39,185 nt of DNA from Eubacterium sp. AF22-9 (lineage in GTDB: Bacteria; Bacillota; Clostridia; Lachnospirales; Lachnospiraceae). The position numbers and the translations under genes are program-made. The notes beneath the pieces are model-generated. The model did no database searches, was not told the DNA's origin, and saw nothing but the letters and a program-made list of their open reading frames with translations. The DNA lies in the NCBI GenBank assembly GCA_003458705.1, contig QRVH01000022.1:1-39185 (forward strand). Direction: 5' to 3'. Below, one piece after another: positions 24,281 through 32,136 of this stretch (position 1 is its first letter; each line of letters opens with the position of its first letter).

Positions 24281-25979
24281 GCGTAGTACCTCTGTAGAAG
24301 AATTCCAGAATCTGCGCGTAAGTCATGGATTCTGCCATTTTATTGGCAGCATTCTGACTCATGCCGATTCCATGTCCGTAGCCGCCTCCTGTTATCTTAA
24401 AACCTGTAAGCTTCTTTCCCTCCGTCACCTTCTCAAACACACAGAATGTACTTGGAAGATTAGCATATCTTGTCGTTCCTGATTTAGTGTTCATATCCAC
24501 ATTTGCATTGCCAAATGCTGCCCTAATCGCTGATTCACTGTCTATCACTGTCTCACCTTTATCACCTGTAACTTTAACTTTGACTGCTGCTCCTCCATTA
24601 ACACGCTCAAGTACTTCAATATCTGTTATGTTTCCTACATTCTTTCCTGTAGAACGTGCAAATCCTTCACTTATCTCTTTAACTGATTCCTCCATGCTCC
24701 ATCTGTACAATGTACAGTCGTAATCGTAATCAGCTTCATTTTCACTCTTTATAAATGTATTGAATTCAGATTCTATTGTAAGTGTGAGTCCCTTATCTAT
24801 CCCCCCTACACATTCCGCAACAAAATATGGATAATTTTCTGTTGTATTACCCCACAAAGTAACATCTGTAGTGCTTCCACATGAAGTTGAATAATAATAT
24901 GTCTTGACTACATCTCCATTATATGAAAGCACCTGTCCTGCCGTAGCATCTACAGCCGTATCCGTAGAATCTGCCCGTGGTGAATTGTTATATACCTGAA
25001 ACTGTATTGAATCATCAATATGTGCTCCATACGCACTATAATAGTTATTGGAAAGTTCTGTATAAGCGTAGCTTCTTGCACATACTGCCTGACATTTCAG
25101 TGCTTCAAGATTAAAGCCTGACGGCATCTCGCTTGGCACAACTTTTTTCAAATAATCTTCTATTGCCACTTCATTTACAACAACAATTCCCTCATCATAT
25201 CGTGAAACTTCAAGAGTTCCTCCATATGAAGGCGTTCCAACACCTCTGTTCACTGACTGGAACTGTATCTCCCCCGACTTGGGAATAAGCCTTATTCTCC
25301 CCTGATTAAAATCTTCTGTATCTGCATTAAATACAACTGCCTCACCAGGTGCTGTCTCATATGATCCCTCACCTGTTTCCACTATCATTCCAGAATCTGC
25401 ACAAAACACTGTTTCATCAAAAAATATGTCCCTGAATCCGCTTGTCTTGATAATTACTCTTATATTATCTGCCTGCAGTGGTTTATTCTTGATTGCGCCG
25501 CATACTTCTCCATCTGCCACAATAAAATCCTGCAGGGCATATCCGACAATGATACTGCTGTAATTGCTTATAAGCGAATTTCCTTTTTCATACATGATAA
25601 AATCTTCATCCAGCTTAATAGAACCATAACCTTCAATTTCAACGCTGTCTTGTGAAACTGACAACACCTTTCCACTTACAACATCTGTCTTGGTATTAAC
25701 CCCAACAATCTTTCCATCCTCAACTGTAATATCGCATAAACACCCGGTTACATCTTCTGCTATTTTTCCACTATTGAATCTCTTTATATTTCCATACATA
25801 TTGGCAGTTATCGTGTTGTCTTCTATATTAGTTACATATACATTTTTATAAATACTGATTTCTGACGATGTGTCCTGATATCTCGATTTAATCATCTGTG
25901 ACATATATATACAGGCTGACGACATAAAAATCACCAGTGCAGAATAGGTTAAGAATATTATTTTAGTTCTCTGTTTCAT
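24249..25979 (-). CDS. SpoIID/LytB-domain protein
   Basis: SpoIID-type enzymes cut glycan strands of peptidoglycan stripped of stem peptides. This 576-aa protein has an N-terminal membrane anchor (about 8-27), a long middle region of beta-rich sequence (to about 260), and then the SpoIID domain: AIEDYLKKVVPSEMPSGFNL, where the Glu of PSEMP is the catalytic residue known for the family, ALKCQAVCARSYAY, YYSTSCGSTTDVTLWG and GGGYGHGIGMSQNAA. The large N-terminal addition is longer than in sporulation SpoIID, so it may act on the vegetative wall. Start ATG lies behind AGGGAGA. Its stop overlaps the yihY end tail to tail. Confidence 0.9.
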   Translation of the reverse strand: MKQRTKIIFLTYSALVIFMSSACIYMSQMIKSRYQDTSSEISIYKNVYVTNIEDNTITANMYGNIKRFNSGKIAEDVTGCLCDITVEDGKIVGVNTKTDVVSGKVLSVSQDSVEIEGYGSIKLDEDFIMYEKGNSLISNYSSIIVGYALQDFIVADGEVCGAIKNKPLQADNIRVIIKTSGFRDIFFDETVFCADSGMIVETGEGSYETAPGEAVVFNADTEDFNQGRIRLIPKSGEIQFQSVNRGVGTPSYGGTLEVSRYDEGIVVVNEVAIEDYLKKVVPSEMPSGFNLEALKCQAVCARSYAYTELSNNYYSAYGAHIDDSIQFQVYNNSPRADSTDTAVDATAGQVLSYNGDVVKTYYYSTSCGSTTDVTLWGNTTENYPYFVAECVGGIDKGLTLTIESEFNTFIKSENEADYDYDCTLYRWSMEESVKEISEGFARSTGKNVGNITDIEVLERVNGGAAVKVKVTGDKGETVIDSESAIRAAFGNANVDMNTKSGTTRYANLPSTFCVFEKVTEGKKLTGFKITGGGYGHGIGMSQNAANKMAESMTYAQILEFFYRGTTLTLISSQDNA

Positions 25980-26086
25980 ATACTATTCTCCCTAAATTAA
26001 GTGTCCTTGTTCAGACAAGCTCTTGATAGTATATGCAGAAATTGTGTGTTTTAGAACTGGGTATTCTCATCGCTTTTCGCGCAAAA

Positions 26087-26116
26087 AACAGGCTGTCACA
26101 TATGTGACAGCCTGTT
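26087..26116 (-). terminator. Terminator of the 6S RNA gene
   Basis: AACAGGCTGTCACAT (26087-26101) and ATGTGACAGCCTGTT (26102-26116) make a perfect palindromic stem, followed on the minus strand by a run of T (26083-26088). Confidence 0.9.
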
Positions 26117-26326
26117 ATAAAATATCCCAAAACGCCGCTCCCCACGCTTTCGACTCCTAGCGAAGCTAGGTGGGCAACCGCATCCAGACCGCTGCCTTCC
26201 ACTGACTAAGGAGGCTTGACATTGGAATGGAGATATAGGAATCCCGTCGATGAAATGTAGGATCAAAATAATGTGGTTTTGCGAACGTCCCAGGAAATAT
26301 TCAATTGATACGTAATCTGTACCGAT
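26090..26326 (-). ncRNA. ssrS: 6S RNA (regulator of sigma-A RNA polymerase)
   Basis: 6S RNA folds like an open promoter and binds the housekeeping RNA polymerase holoenzyme in stationary phase. On the minus strand the 5' half holds CTGGGACGTTCGC (near 26281-26294) and the 3' half GCGGCGTTTTGGGATATT (near 26121-26138). These correspond to CTGAGATGTTCGC and GCGGCATCTCGGAGATT of E. coli 6S RNA and close the outer stem. The inner part holds many complementary segments around GTTGCCCACCTAGC and CTAGGAGTCG. No good reading frame exists. Ends are estimates: TSS about seven bases after the -10, and the 3' end at the terminator. Length, core motifs and promoter agree; I cannot run a covariance search. 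Confidence 0.82.
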
Positions 26327-26332
26327 GTATTG

Positions 26333-26361
26333 ATTATACATCTTCTTTACTGATTACACAA
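26333..26361 (-). promoter_or_regulatory. Sigma-A promoter of 6S RNA
   Basis: On the minus strand TTGTGT, a 17-base spacer and a perfect TATAAT (26333-26338). It would start the transcript near 26326, about 25 bases before the closing stem. A second TTGACA lies further up at about 26367-26372 but is too far from this -10. Confidence 0.65.
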
Positions 26362-26385
26362 TATTATATGTCAAAAAAATTCAAA

Positions 26386-26422
26386 TATACCTGCGAATGA
26401 ATCCAATTCAGACGCAGGTATA
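26386..26422 (-). terminator. Terminator of pckA
   Basis: TATACCTGCG (26386-26395) pairs with CGCAGGTATA (26413-26422), with a small inner stem TGAAT/ATTCA. On the minus strand it is followed by TTTGAATTTTTTT. It separates pckA from the 6S RNA promoter. Confidence 0.8.
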
Positions 26423-26455
26423 TAATCATAATTCAAACTCTGTAATGATTGAAAA

Positions 26456-28060
26456 TTAAAGCTGTGGACCAGCAGCAACTAAAGCCTTACCAGCTTCGTT
26501 ACCTGTGTACTTAACAAAGTTCTTATTGAATCTTGCAGCAAGATCCTTAGCCTTAGTCTCCCACTCAGAAGCATCAGCATATGTATCTCTTGGATCAAGG
26601 ATTGCTGGATCTACTCCTGGAAGCTCTGTAGGAACTTCAAAGTTGAACATAGGAATCTTCTTTGTTGGAGCTGTATTAATAGCACCTGAAAGGATAGCAT
26701 CAATGATACCACGAGTATCCTTAATAGAGATTCTCTTACCTGTTCCATTCCATCCTGTGTTAACTAAGTAAGCCTTAGCTCCACTCTTTTCCATCTTCTT
26801 AACAAGCTCTGCTGCATACTTTGTAGGATGAAGCTCAAGGAATGCCTGTCCGAAGCAAGCTGAGAATGTAGGTGTAGGCTCTGTGATTCCTCTCTCTGTA
26901 CCAGCAAGCTTAGCAGTAAATCCTGAAAGGAAGTAGTACTGTGTCTGCTCTGGTGTAAGAATAGATACTGGAGGAAGTACTCCGAAAGCATCTGCTGAAA
27001 GGAAGATTACATTCTTAGCTGCTGGAGCTGAAGAAATTGGTCTTACTATATTCTCAATATGATTGATTGGGTAAGATACACGAGTATTCTCTGTTACGCT
27101 CTTATCTGCGAAATCAATCTTTCCATTCTCATCAAGTGTAACGTTCTCAAGAAGAGCGTTTCTCTTAATTGCATTGTAGATATCTGGCTCTGAGTCCTTA
27201 TCAAGGTTGATAACCTTAGCGTAGCATCCACCTTCGAAGTTGAATACGCCATTGTCATCCCAACCATGCTCATCATCACCGATAAGGAGTCTCTTAGGAT
27301 CTGTTGAAAGTGTTGTCTTACCTGTTCCTGAAAGACCAAAGAAGATTGCTGTATTCTCTCCGTTCTTATCTGTGTTAGCTGAGCAGTGCATTGAAGCAAT
27401 ACCCTTTAATGGAAGGTAGTAGTTCATCATAGAGAACATACCCTTCTTCATCTCTCCACCATACCATGTATTAATGATTACCTGCTCATGGCTTGTAATG
27501 TTGAATGCAACACATGTCTCTGAGTTAAGGCCTAATTCAGCATAGTTCTCAACCTTAGCCTTAGAAGCATTATATACAACGAAATCTGGCTCGAAGTTCT
27601 CAAGTTCTTCTGCTGTTGGCTTAATGAACATATTAGTTACAAAATGTGCCTGCCAAGCAACTTCAACGATGAAACGAACTGCCATTCTTGTGTCCTTGTT
27701 AGCTCCACAAAATGCATCAACTACGAAAAGTTTCTTATTAGAAAGCTCTGCCTTAGCGATGTCCTTAACCTTAGCCCATACATCTTCTGACATTGGGTGG
27801 TTATCGTTCTTATACTCATCTGATGTCCACCATACAGTGTCCTTAGAGTTCTCATCAACAACAATGTACTTGTCTTTAGGAGAACGACCTGTATAGATAC
27901 CTGTCATAACATCAACAGCTCCAAGTTCGCTTTCCTTACCAACTTCATAACCTTCGTTAGTAGACTTAGTCTCTTCCTCGAATAATAATTCATAAGAAGG
28001 ATTGTAGACGATCTCTGTAGCACCTGTGATGCCATACTTGCTTAAATCGATTTTTGCCAT
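26456..28060 (-). CDS. pckA: ATP-dependent phosphoenolpyruvate carboxykinase
   Basis: PckA interconverts oxaloacetate plus ATP with PEP, CO2 and ADP. In gut fermenters it often runs toward oxaloacetate, gaining ATP. The 534-aa protein is full length. Visible motifs are [34 protein letters not shown], the P-loop [19 protein letters not shown], the metal and phosphate block [19 protein letters not shown], and the adenine-site end [17 protein letters not shown]. Codon use is more GC-rich and regular than in neighbours, as expected for a highly expressed gene. It has its own promoter and terminator. Confidence 0.97.
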   Translation of the reverse strand: MAKIDLSKYGITGATEIVYNPSYELLFEEETKSTNEGYEVGKESELGAVDVMTGIYTGRSPKDKYIVVDENSKDTVWWTSDEYKNDNHPMSEDVWAKVKDIAKAELSNKKLFVVDAFCGANKDTRMAVRFIVEVAWQAHFVTNMFIKPTAEELENFEPDFVVYNASKAKVENYAELGLNSETCVAFNITSHEQVIINTWYGGEMKKGMFSMMNYYLPLKGIASMHCSANTDKNGENTAIFFGLSGTGKTTLSTDPKRLLIGDDEHGWDDNGVFNFEGGCYAKVINLDKDSEPDIYNAIKRNALLENVTLDENGKIDFADKSVTENTRVSYPINHIENIVRPISSAPAAKNVIFLSADAFGVLPPVSILTPEQTQYYFLSGFTAKLAGTERGITEPTPTFSACFGQAFLELHPTKYAAELVKKMEKSGAKAYLVNTGWNGTGKRISIKDTRGIIDAILSGAINTAPTKKIPMFNFEVPTELPGVDPAILDPRDTYADASEWETKAKDLAARFNKNFVKYTGNEAGKALVAAGPQL

Positions 28061-28116
28061 CTTACATAAACCTCTTTTCTTATAATTTCTTGTAAATTAT
28101 TACAAAATTCTTTTTA

Positions 28117-28145
28117 ATTCTATACCATGCCCTAATTAAAATCAA
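28117..28145 (-). promoter_or_regulatory. Sigma-A promoter of pckA
   Basis: TTGATT (28140-28145), 17-base spacer, TAGAAT (28117-28122) on the minus strand, 57 bases before the start codon. An alternative -10 TATAGA lies two bases upstream. Confidence 0.6.
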
Positions 28146-28200
28146 TAAAAAATTGTTAAATTTTTCTCGAAATCGTGTATATATTAATTTTATTAATCAG

Positions 28201-29139
28201 TTATTCTTTAGGAACCGTCTTTTCGTACTTGATATCTTCAATTGTTTCACTTGAAAGCCTGATAGCCTCAAGTACCACATTTTCTGCAACTCCCATGTTC
28301 TTGGCTACTTCTTCCACCGTAGGTTTTCTTCCTAATTCTTCTTTAAGTCTTGTTCCCCAGTCATTTACAAGATTGACTTTATTGAGAATTTTTCCCGAAA
28401 CCATATTAACATCCGTCTGTTCATCTATAAGCATATTAAGACTGCCTTCAATAAGCTCCTTAACTGCTTCGTCAATTCCTTTAAGCACATTAAGAAGGTC
28501 TTCCTGTCCACCTTCTTTAATCTTATCCTTCCACTCATAATTATTAAGCCATTCCTGCTGTCCTATATATGCTGTCATAGCCAGATTGGCCTCCTGTACA
28601 AGGTCACATGCAAGAACTCCCTTTCCTCTGAATGGTTCTATCCATGACGCAATCTTTTCAAGATAACTTTCTGTAAGCAGTTTTAGTGATTCTTTATCAT
28701 TATCCTCAACTATGTTCATAAGAAGATATGATCTTGTAACATCTGTCATAGGCTGTATTCCTGATATATCCTGAAGATATATTTTCAGATACTTCTCATC
28801 CTCTTCATAATCAAGATGACTTACAATATCATCCGCAACCTTCTTATCTTCCTGTTCTTCCTTAGAAATATGTTGTCCTGACTCATCAATATTATCATCT
28901 GAGGCACTTTCCATCAGCTTTAGGAATTCATTATCTACGCTGTCTTCACCCTGTATCTTAATTCCATTAGCCATCAGATATCCTGAAATCATCTGGAATT
29001 TGGCATCATCTAATGCCATATCTTTAAAAAAGCTGTGTACATCCTCTCTTGTAACAATATTGCCATTAACCTTGGCATATTCTTTAATGCTTCCAACAGC
29101 CTCCATAAATGCTGCCTGGGAATCTTTATTTTCAGCCAT
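28201..29139 (-). CDS. Sigma-70-like protein lacking promoter-recognition regions
   Basis: This 312-aa protein matches primary sigma factors in blocks. Residues 12-66 (NGNIVTREDVHSFF, ANGIKIQGED) resemble region 1.1. Residues 115-146 (EKYLKIYLQDISGIQPMTD) match region 1.2. Residues 147-197 match regions 2.1-2.2, with DLVQEANLAMT at the place of DLIQEGNLGLM, the core-RNA-polymerase contact. Where regions 2.3-2.4 should read FSTYATWWIRQAI, there is unrelated sequence NYEWKDKIKEGGQEDLL. A region 3-like block returns at 260-297 (LGRKPTVEEVAKNMGVAENVV). Region 4 is absent. It could bind core polymerase without reading -10 or -35 boxes, as a decoy, anti-sigma or specialised factor; this is inference. 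It is monocistronic. Confidence 0.7.
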   Translation of the reverse strand: MAENKDSQAAFMEAVGSIKEYAKVNGNIVTREDVHSFFKDMALDDAKFQMISGYLMANGIKIQGEDSVDNEFLKLMESASDDNIDESGQHISKEEQEDKKVADDIVSHLDYEEDEKYLKIYLQDISGIQPMTDVTRSYLLMNIVEDNDKESLKLLTESYLEKIASWIEPFRGKGVLACDLVQEANLAMTAYIGQQEWLNNYEWKDKIKEGGQEDLLNVLKGIDEAVKELIEGSLNMLIDEQTDVNMVSGKILNKVNLVNDWGTRLKEELGRKPTVEEVAKNMGVAENVVLEAIRLSSETIEDIKYEKTVPKE

Positions 29140-29175
29140 ATTATCTAACCTCTTTCAACTTAATTCGTTCTGTAT

Positions 29176-29204
29176 AATATAACACATAAGTGCGCATTTG
29201 GTAA
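29176..29204 (-). promoter_or_regulatory. Possible promoter of the sigma-like gene
   Basis: TTACCA (29199-29204), 17-base spacer and TATATT (29176-29181) on the minus strand, about 37 bases before the ATG. Confidence 0.5.
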
Positions 29205-29227
29205 ATGTATTATTTCAGTATACACAT

Positions 29228-29256
29228 TTGACAAAAACAGACCCACAGCTTATAGT
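29228..29256 (+). promoter_or_regulatory. Sigma-A promoter of the RpiB-like gene
   Basis: Consensus TTGACA (29228-29233), 17-base spacer and TATAGT (29251-29256), with the ATG 35 bases further on behind AGAGGAG. Confidence 0.85.
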
Positions 29257-29290
29257 TTATATAGAATATAAGAAAAGAGGAGATTTCATA

Positions 29291-29929
29291 ATGAGAATCG
29301 CATTAATTAATGAAAACAGCCAGGCTGCAAAGAACGAGATGATTTATGCATCACTTAAGAAGGTTGCAGAAAGCAAGGGACATACAGTTGATAATTATGG
29401 TATGTACTCAGCTGATGATAAGGCACAGCTTACATACGTACAGAACGGTATCCTTGCTGCTATTCTTTTAAACAGCGGTGCTGCTGACTTTGTAGTAACA
29501 GGCTGCGGTACTGGTGAAGGTGCTATGTTAGCACTTAACTCTTTCCCTGGAGTTCTCTGTGGACATGTTGTTGATCCTTCAGACGCTTATATGTTCATGC
29601 AGATTAACGATGGTAACGCTATCGCTCTTCCGTTTGCAAAGGGCTTCGGATGGGGTGCAGAACTCAACCTCACATACATCTTTGAAAAGCTTTTCGAGGG
29701 TGAACCAGGTGGCGGATATCCTAAAGAAAGAGTTGTTCCTGAACAGAGAAACAAGAAGATTCTTGATGGCGTAAGAGCTGTTACTCTTAAGCAGGATCTC
29801 GTAGAAGTTCTTAAGGAGCTTGATCAGGATCTCGTTAAGGGTGCTGTTGCAGGCGAGAAGTTCGAGGAACTTTTCTTTGCTAACTGCAAGAATGAGAAGA
29901 TTGCTGAGTATGTTAAAACTCTCAGATAA
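29291..29929 (+). CDS. RpiB/LacA/LacB-family sugar-phosphate isomerase
   Basis: The 212-aa protein has the RpiB fold marks: MRIALINENSQAAKNEMI at the start, then a middle block ADFVVTGCGTGEGAMLALN with the family cysteine in GCGTG, and GHVVDPSDAYMFMQINDGN. It is longer than ribose-5-phosphate isomerase B (about 150 aa), with an extra C-terminal section of some 70 residues, so the substrate may be another sugar phosphate or uronate-derived sugar. With pectinesterase nearby a role in pectin sugar use is possible but unproven. The start is ATG 29291 (RBS AGAGGAG); the longer frame to 29198 spans the promoter. High-expression codon use. Monocistronic. Confidence 0.85.
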   Translation: MRIALINENSQAAKNEMIYASLKKVAESKGHTVDNYGMYSADDKAQLTYVQNGILAAILLNSGAADFVVTGCGTGEGAMLALNSFPGVLCGHVVDPSDAYMFMQINDGNAIALPFAKGFGWGAELNLTYIFEKLFEGEPGGGYPKERVVPEQRNKKILDGVRAVTLKQDLVEVLKELDQDLVKGAVAGEKFEELFFANCKNEKIAEYVKTLR

Positions 29930-29948
29930 TTAATTCTGCATTGTACTT

Positions 29949-29984
29949 AAAAAGGTGTCTCCGTTAATCCGGAGACACCTTTTT
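29949..29984. terminator. Bidirectional terminator between rpiB-like gene and bioY
   Basis: GGTGTCTCCG (29954-29963) pairs with CGGAGACACC (29970-29979) with flanking A5 and T5 tracts and a 6-base loop. Confidence 0.92.
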
Positions 29985-29994
29985 CTTTAACTTA

Positions 29995-30552
29995 TTATGC
30001 TGCTTTCTGTATAAAACCAGCTTTGGTTATTGCATATCTTACTGTCTTTCCAAGAAGTGTTGCAATAACTATCTTAACAATATCAAATACGATAAATGGA
30101 TATACACATACTGTAAGTGCATATGTGACTGAACATTTCATAAGGTATACAAACCATACCGTACCAAATGCATATGCAACAGCAGTTCCAACTACCCAGC
30201 CTAACATTGTAAGAAAAATATTTCTGTGTGAAAGCTCAATCACAGCTCCTCCAATAAGTGCCATGAATATGAAGCCAATAAGATATCCTCCTGTTGGTCC
30301 AAGAAGCTTTCCTAATCCACCAGCAAATCCTGAAAATACAGGAAGTCCGACAGCACCAAGCAGCAGATATATTCCATAACTTCCTGTTCCTGCCCATATA
30401 CCCAGTACAAATACTGTGAAGTAAATCACAAGATTAGTAAGGGATATTGGAATCTGACCAATTGGAACTGAAAGTGGTCCAAGAATACATGTAACTGCTG
30501 CCATCATAGCCATGAATGTCAGCTGATAAATAGTAACCTTTTTGCTTTTCAT
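29995..30552 (-). CDS. bioY: Biotin transporter substrate-binding (S) component BioY
   Basis: BioY is the membrane protein that captures biotin and works with the shared ECF module (EcfA/A'/T), not found in this window. The 185-aa product has about six hydrophobic segments and family blocks TFMAMMAAVTCILGPLSVPI, LLGAVGLPVFSGFAGGLGKL and LGPTGGYLIGFIFMA. ATG 30550-30552 has AGAGGAC at a proper distance; the open frame extends to 30609 but would cover the promoter. A BirA-type operator at the promoter agrees with biotin-controlled expression. Confidence 0.95.
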   Translation of the reverse strand: MKSKKVTIYQLTFMAMMAAVTCILGPLSVPIGQIPISLTNLVIYFTVFVLGIWAGTGSYGIYLLLGAVGLPVFSGFAGGLGKLLGPTGGYLIGFIFMALIGGAVIELSHRNIFLTMLGWVVGTAVAYAFGTVWFVYLMKCSVTYALTVCVYPFIVFDIVKIVIATLLGKTVRYAITKAGFIQKAA

Positions 30553-30570
30553 AATTAAAGTCCTCTTTTC

Positions 30571-30591
30571 AAATGTAGTAATACAACATTT
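30571..30591 (-). promoter_or_regulatory. 21-bp palindrome downstream of the bioY -10
   Basis: AAATGTAGTAATACAACATTT is an inverted repeat with a single symmetrical mismatch about the central A. It covers the region just after the expected transcription start, a typical repressor position. The factor is unknown. Confidence 0.55.
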
Positions 30592-30594
30592 GTT

Positions 30595-30623
30595 ATTGTA
30601 CACACTCAAAAAGCTATTGTCAA
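30595..30623 (-). promoter_or_regulatory. Sigma-A promoter of bioY
   Basis: TTGACA (30618-30623), a 17-base spacer and TACAAT (30595-30600) on the minus strand, 42 bases before the bioY ATG. Confidence 0.85.
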
Positions 30624-30646
30624 CCTATTATTAATTCAAGTTGACA
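30618..30646. promoter_or_regulatory. BirA-type operator overlapping the bioY -35
   Basis: TGTCAAC (30618-30624), 15 bases, GTTGACA (30640-30646) is a perfect inverted repeat. Firmicute BirA boxes have the form TGTTAAC-N14 to N16-GTTAACA, so this fits with one transition in each half. The promoter-proximal half includes the -35 hexamer. Biotin-bound BirA would block polymerase there. Assignment is by similarity and context. Confidence 0.72.
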
Positions 30647-30672
30647 TTTAGTTAACATTACATTTTACAATG

Positions 30673-31092
30673 CTATTGTAATATATACTGTATCATTCCC
30701 GGTCCCAGTTCTGGTGTCGGTCTTGCGATAAATCCATGCTTTTCATAGAATATCTCTCTGCCCTTGGCACACATCAGGCACAGCATCATTCTTGTGCCTT
30801 CCTGAGTAATTCCTTTGACATAATCTATTATATATTCTATAAGCATGCTTCCTATGTGCTTACTCTGATATTCCGGTATTATTATTAAATCCTGGATATA
30901 GCTTATTACAGCCATATCTCCAACCACTCTGCCCATTCCTATAGGCTTATCATCATCATATACTGTGAATACTTTCACACTGTTATCCAATGCTCTCTGA
31001 GCCTGATTTTCATCTAACTTAATCCAGCCAACCTGTTTTCTTAACGAAAGATATATATTAACATCTCTCATATCTTCTACTATTCTTATCAT
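30673..31092 (-). CDS. GNAT-family N-acetyltransferase
   Basis: The 139-aa protein has the GNAT fold: a beta strand DDKPIGMGRVVGDMAVISYI, then motif A with the acetyl-CoA loop LIIIPEYQSKHIGSMLIEYI, and a late aromatic block YEKHGFIARPTPELGPGM. The C-terminal ending with GPGM is common in small GNATs of Firmicutes. Substrate unknown. It is divergent from pectinesterase with about 100 bases between and has no clear own promoter that I can see. Confidence 0.88.
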   Translation of the reverse strand: MIRIVEDMRDVNIYLSLRKQVGWIKLDENQAQRALDNSVKVFTVYDDDKPIGMGRVVGDMAVISYIQDLIIIPEYQSKHIGSMLIEYIIDYVKGITQEGTRMMLCLMCAKGREIFYEKHGFIARPTPELGPGMIQYILQ

Positions 31093-31162
31093 AATCTCTA
31101 TTTCCTACAATTTTTTTAACGAATGGAATTATACTCGCTTTATTTATTAATGTCCAGTGTGC

Positions 31163-31168
31163 TATAAT
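31163..31168 (+). promoter_or_regulatory. Extended -10 promoter of the pectinesterase gene
   Basis: TGCTATAATAG with TATAAT at 31163-31168, an extended -10 box; the -35 region TTTATT is poor. The start codon is 26 bases further on behind GGAGGT. Confidence 0.6.
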
Positions 31169-31194
31169 AGCAAAAAAATATCGGAGGTACTCAC

Positions 31195-32136
31195 ATGATT
31201 ACTGTAGCTAAAGATAATTCCGGAGATTTTAATTCTATCCAGCAGGCTGTTGATTCAATTCCAGCCGGAACCCCTGAAACTATCTATATCAAAAAAGGAA
31301 TATATAAAGAACGCGTTGAAGTCAGAAAGAATAATATATCATTTGTTGGTGAAAGCACTGATGATACTATAATAACAGAAAGCTATTATGCAAGAATGAT
31401 TATGCCTGATGGCTCTAAACGTGGAACTTTCCGTTCTTATACATTTTTCGTCTACGCAGACAATTTTACTGCCAGCAATTTAACTTTTGAAAATGCCGCC
31501 GGATTCGGTGATGAATTTGGCCAGGCGATTGCAGTATATGCCGAAGGGGATAACATAACTTTCAGGAACTGCAAAATTCTTGGTCATCAGGATACTCTGT
31601 TCACCGGTCCTCTTCCAATGAAAGAAAAGCAGCCTGGTGGTTTCACCGGACCTACAATTGACGGAATACGCCGTGTTGTCCACCAGTTATATGAAGACTG
31701 CTACATTGCAGGAGAAATTGATTTTATATTTGGAAGTGCTACTGCTTACTTTAAAAACTGCACCCTTTTTGCACTGAACAGAAATCAGGAAATCAATGCT
31801 TTCTATACAGCACCTTCTACATATGAAGGACAGGCTTTTGGTTATGTATTTGAGAGCTGTACATTTACAGGTAACTGTCCTCCAAAAAGTGTTGCTTTAA
31901 GCAGGCCATGGAGAATACATGCCAAAACAGTTCTTCTTAACTGCAGCTATTCCGATCAGATAATTGATGAAGGATTTACTGACTGGAACAAGCCCGAATC
32001 GCATGAAACTGTATATTATGCAGAATACAACGGACATGGAGAAGGTTTTAAGCCTGAAAAAAGAGCAGCTTATGTTCATCAGTTAAATGAATCAGAAGCT
32101 GCCCTCTATACTCTTGAAAATGTTATGAATTCCTAA
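31195..32136 (+). CDS. Pectinesterase (CE8), without signal peptide
   Basis: Pectin methylesterase removes methanol from galacturonate methyl esters. The 313-aa beta-helix enzyme shows all family blocks: FNSIQQAVDSIP, the catalytic segment GHQDTLFTGP with Gln and Asp, the second Asp in GEIDFIFGSATAYFKNC, and SRPWRIHAKTVLLNC with the substrate Arg. There is no signal peptide at MITVAKDNSGDF, so it should act inside the cell on imported methylated oligogalacturonides rather than on polymer. The ATG has ribosome site GGAGGT. Its stop overlaps the last codons of the convergent lipoprotein gene by four bases. Confidence 0.93.
   Translation: MITVAKDNSGDFNSIQQAVDSIPAGTPETIYIKKGIYKERVEVRKNNISFVGESTDDTIITESYYARMIMPDGSKRGTFRSYTFFVYADNFTASNLTFENAAGFGDEFGQAIAVYAEGDNITFRNCKILGHQDTLFTGPLPMKEKQPGGFTGPTIDGIRRVVHQLYEDCYIAGEIDFIFGSATAYFKNCTLFALNRNQEINAFYTAPSTYEGQAFGYVFESCTFTGNCPPKSVALSRPWRIHAKTVLLNCSYSDQIIDEGFTDWNKPESHETVYYAEYNGHGEGFKPEKRAAYVHQLNESEAALYTLENVMNS

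Noticed and set aside
26096..26341. Open frames on the minus strand across the 6S region
   Set aside because: The region matches 6S RNA motifs with its own promoter and terminator; the frames have no ribosome sites or recognisable protein sequence.
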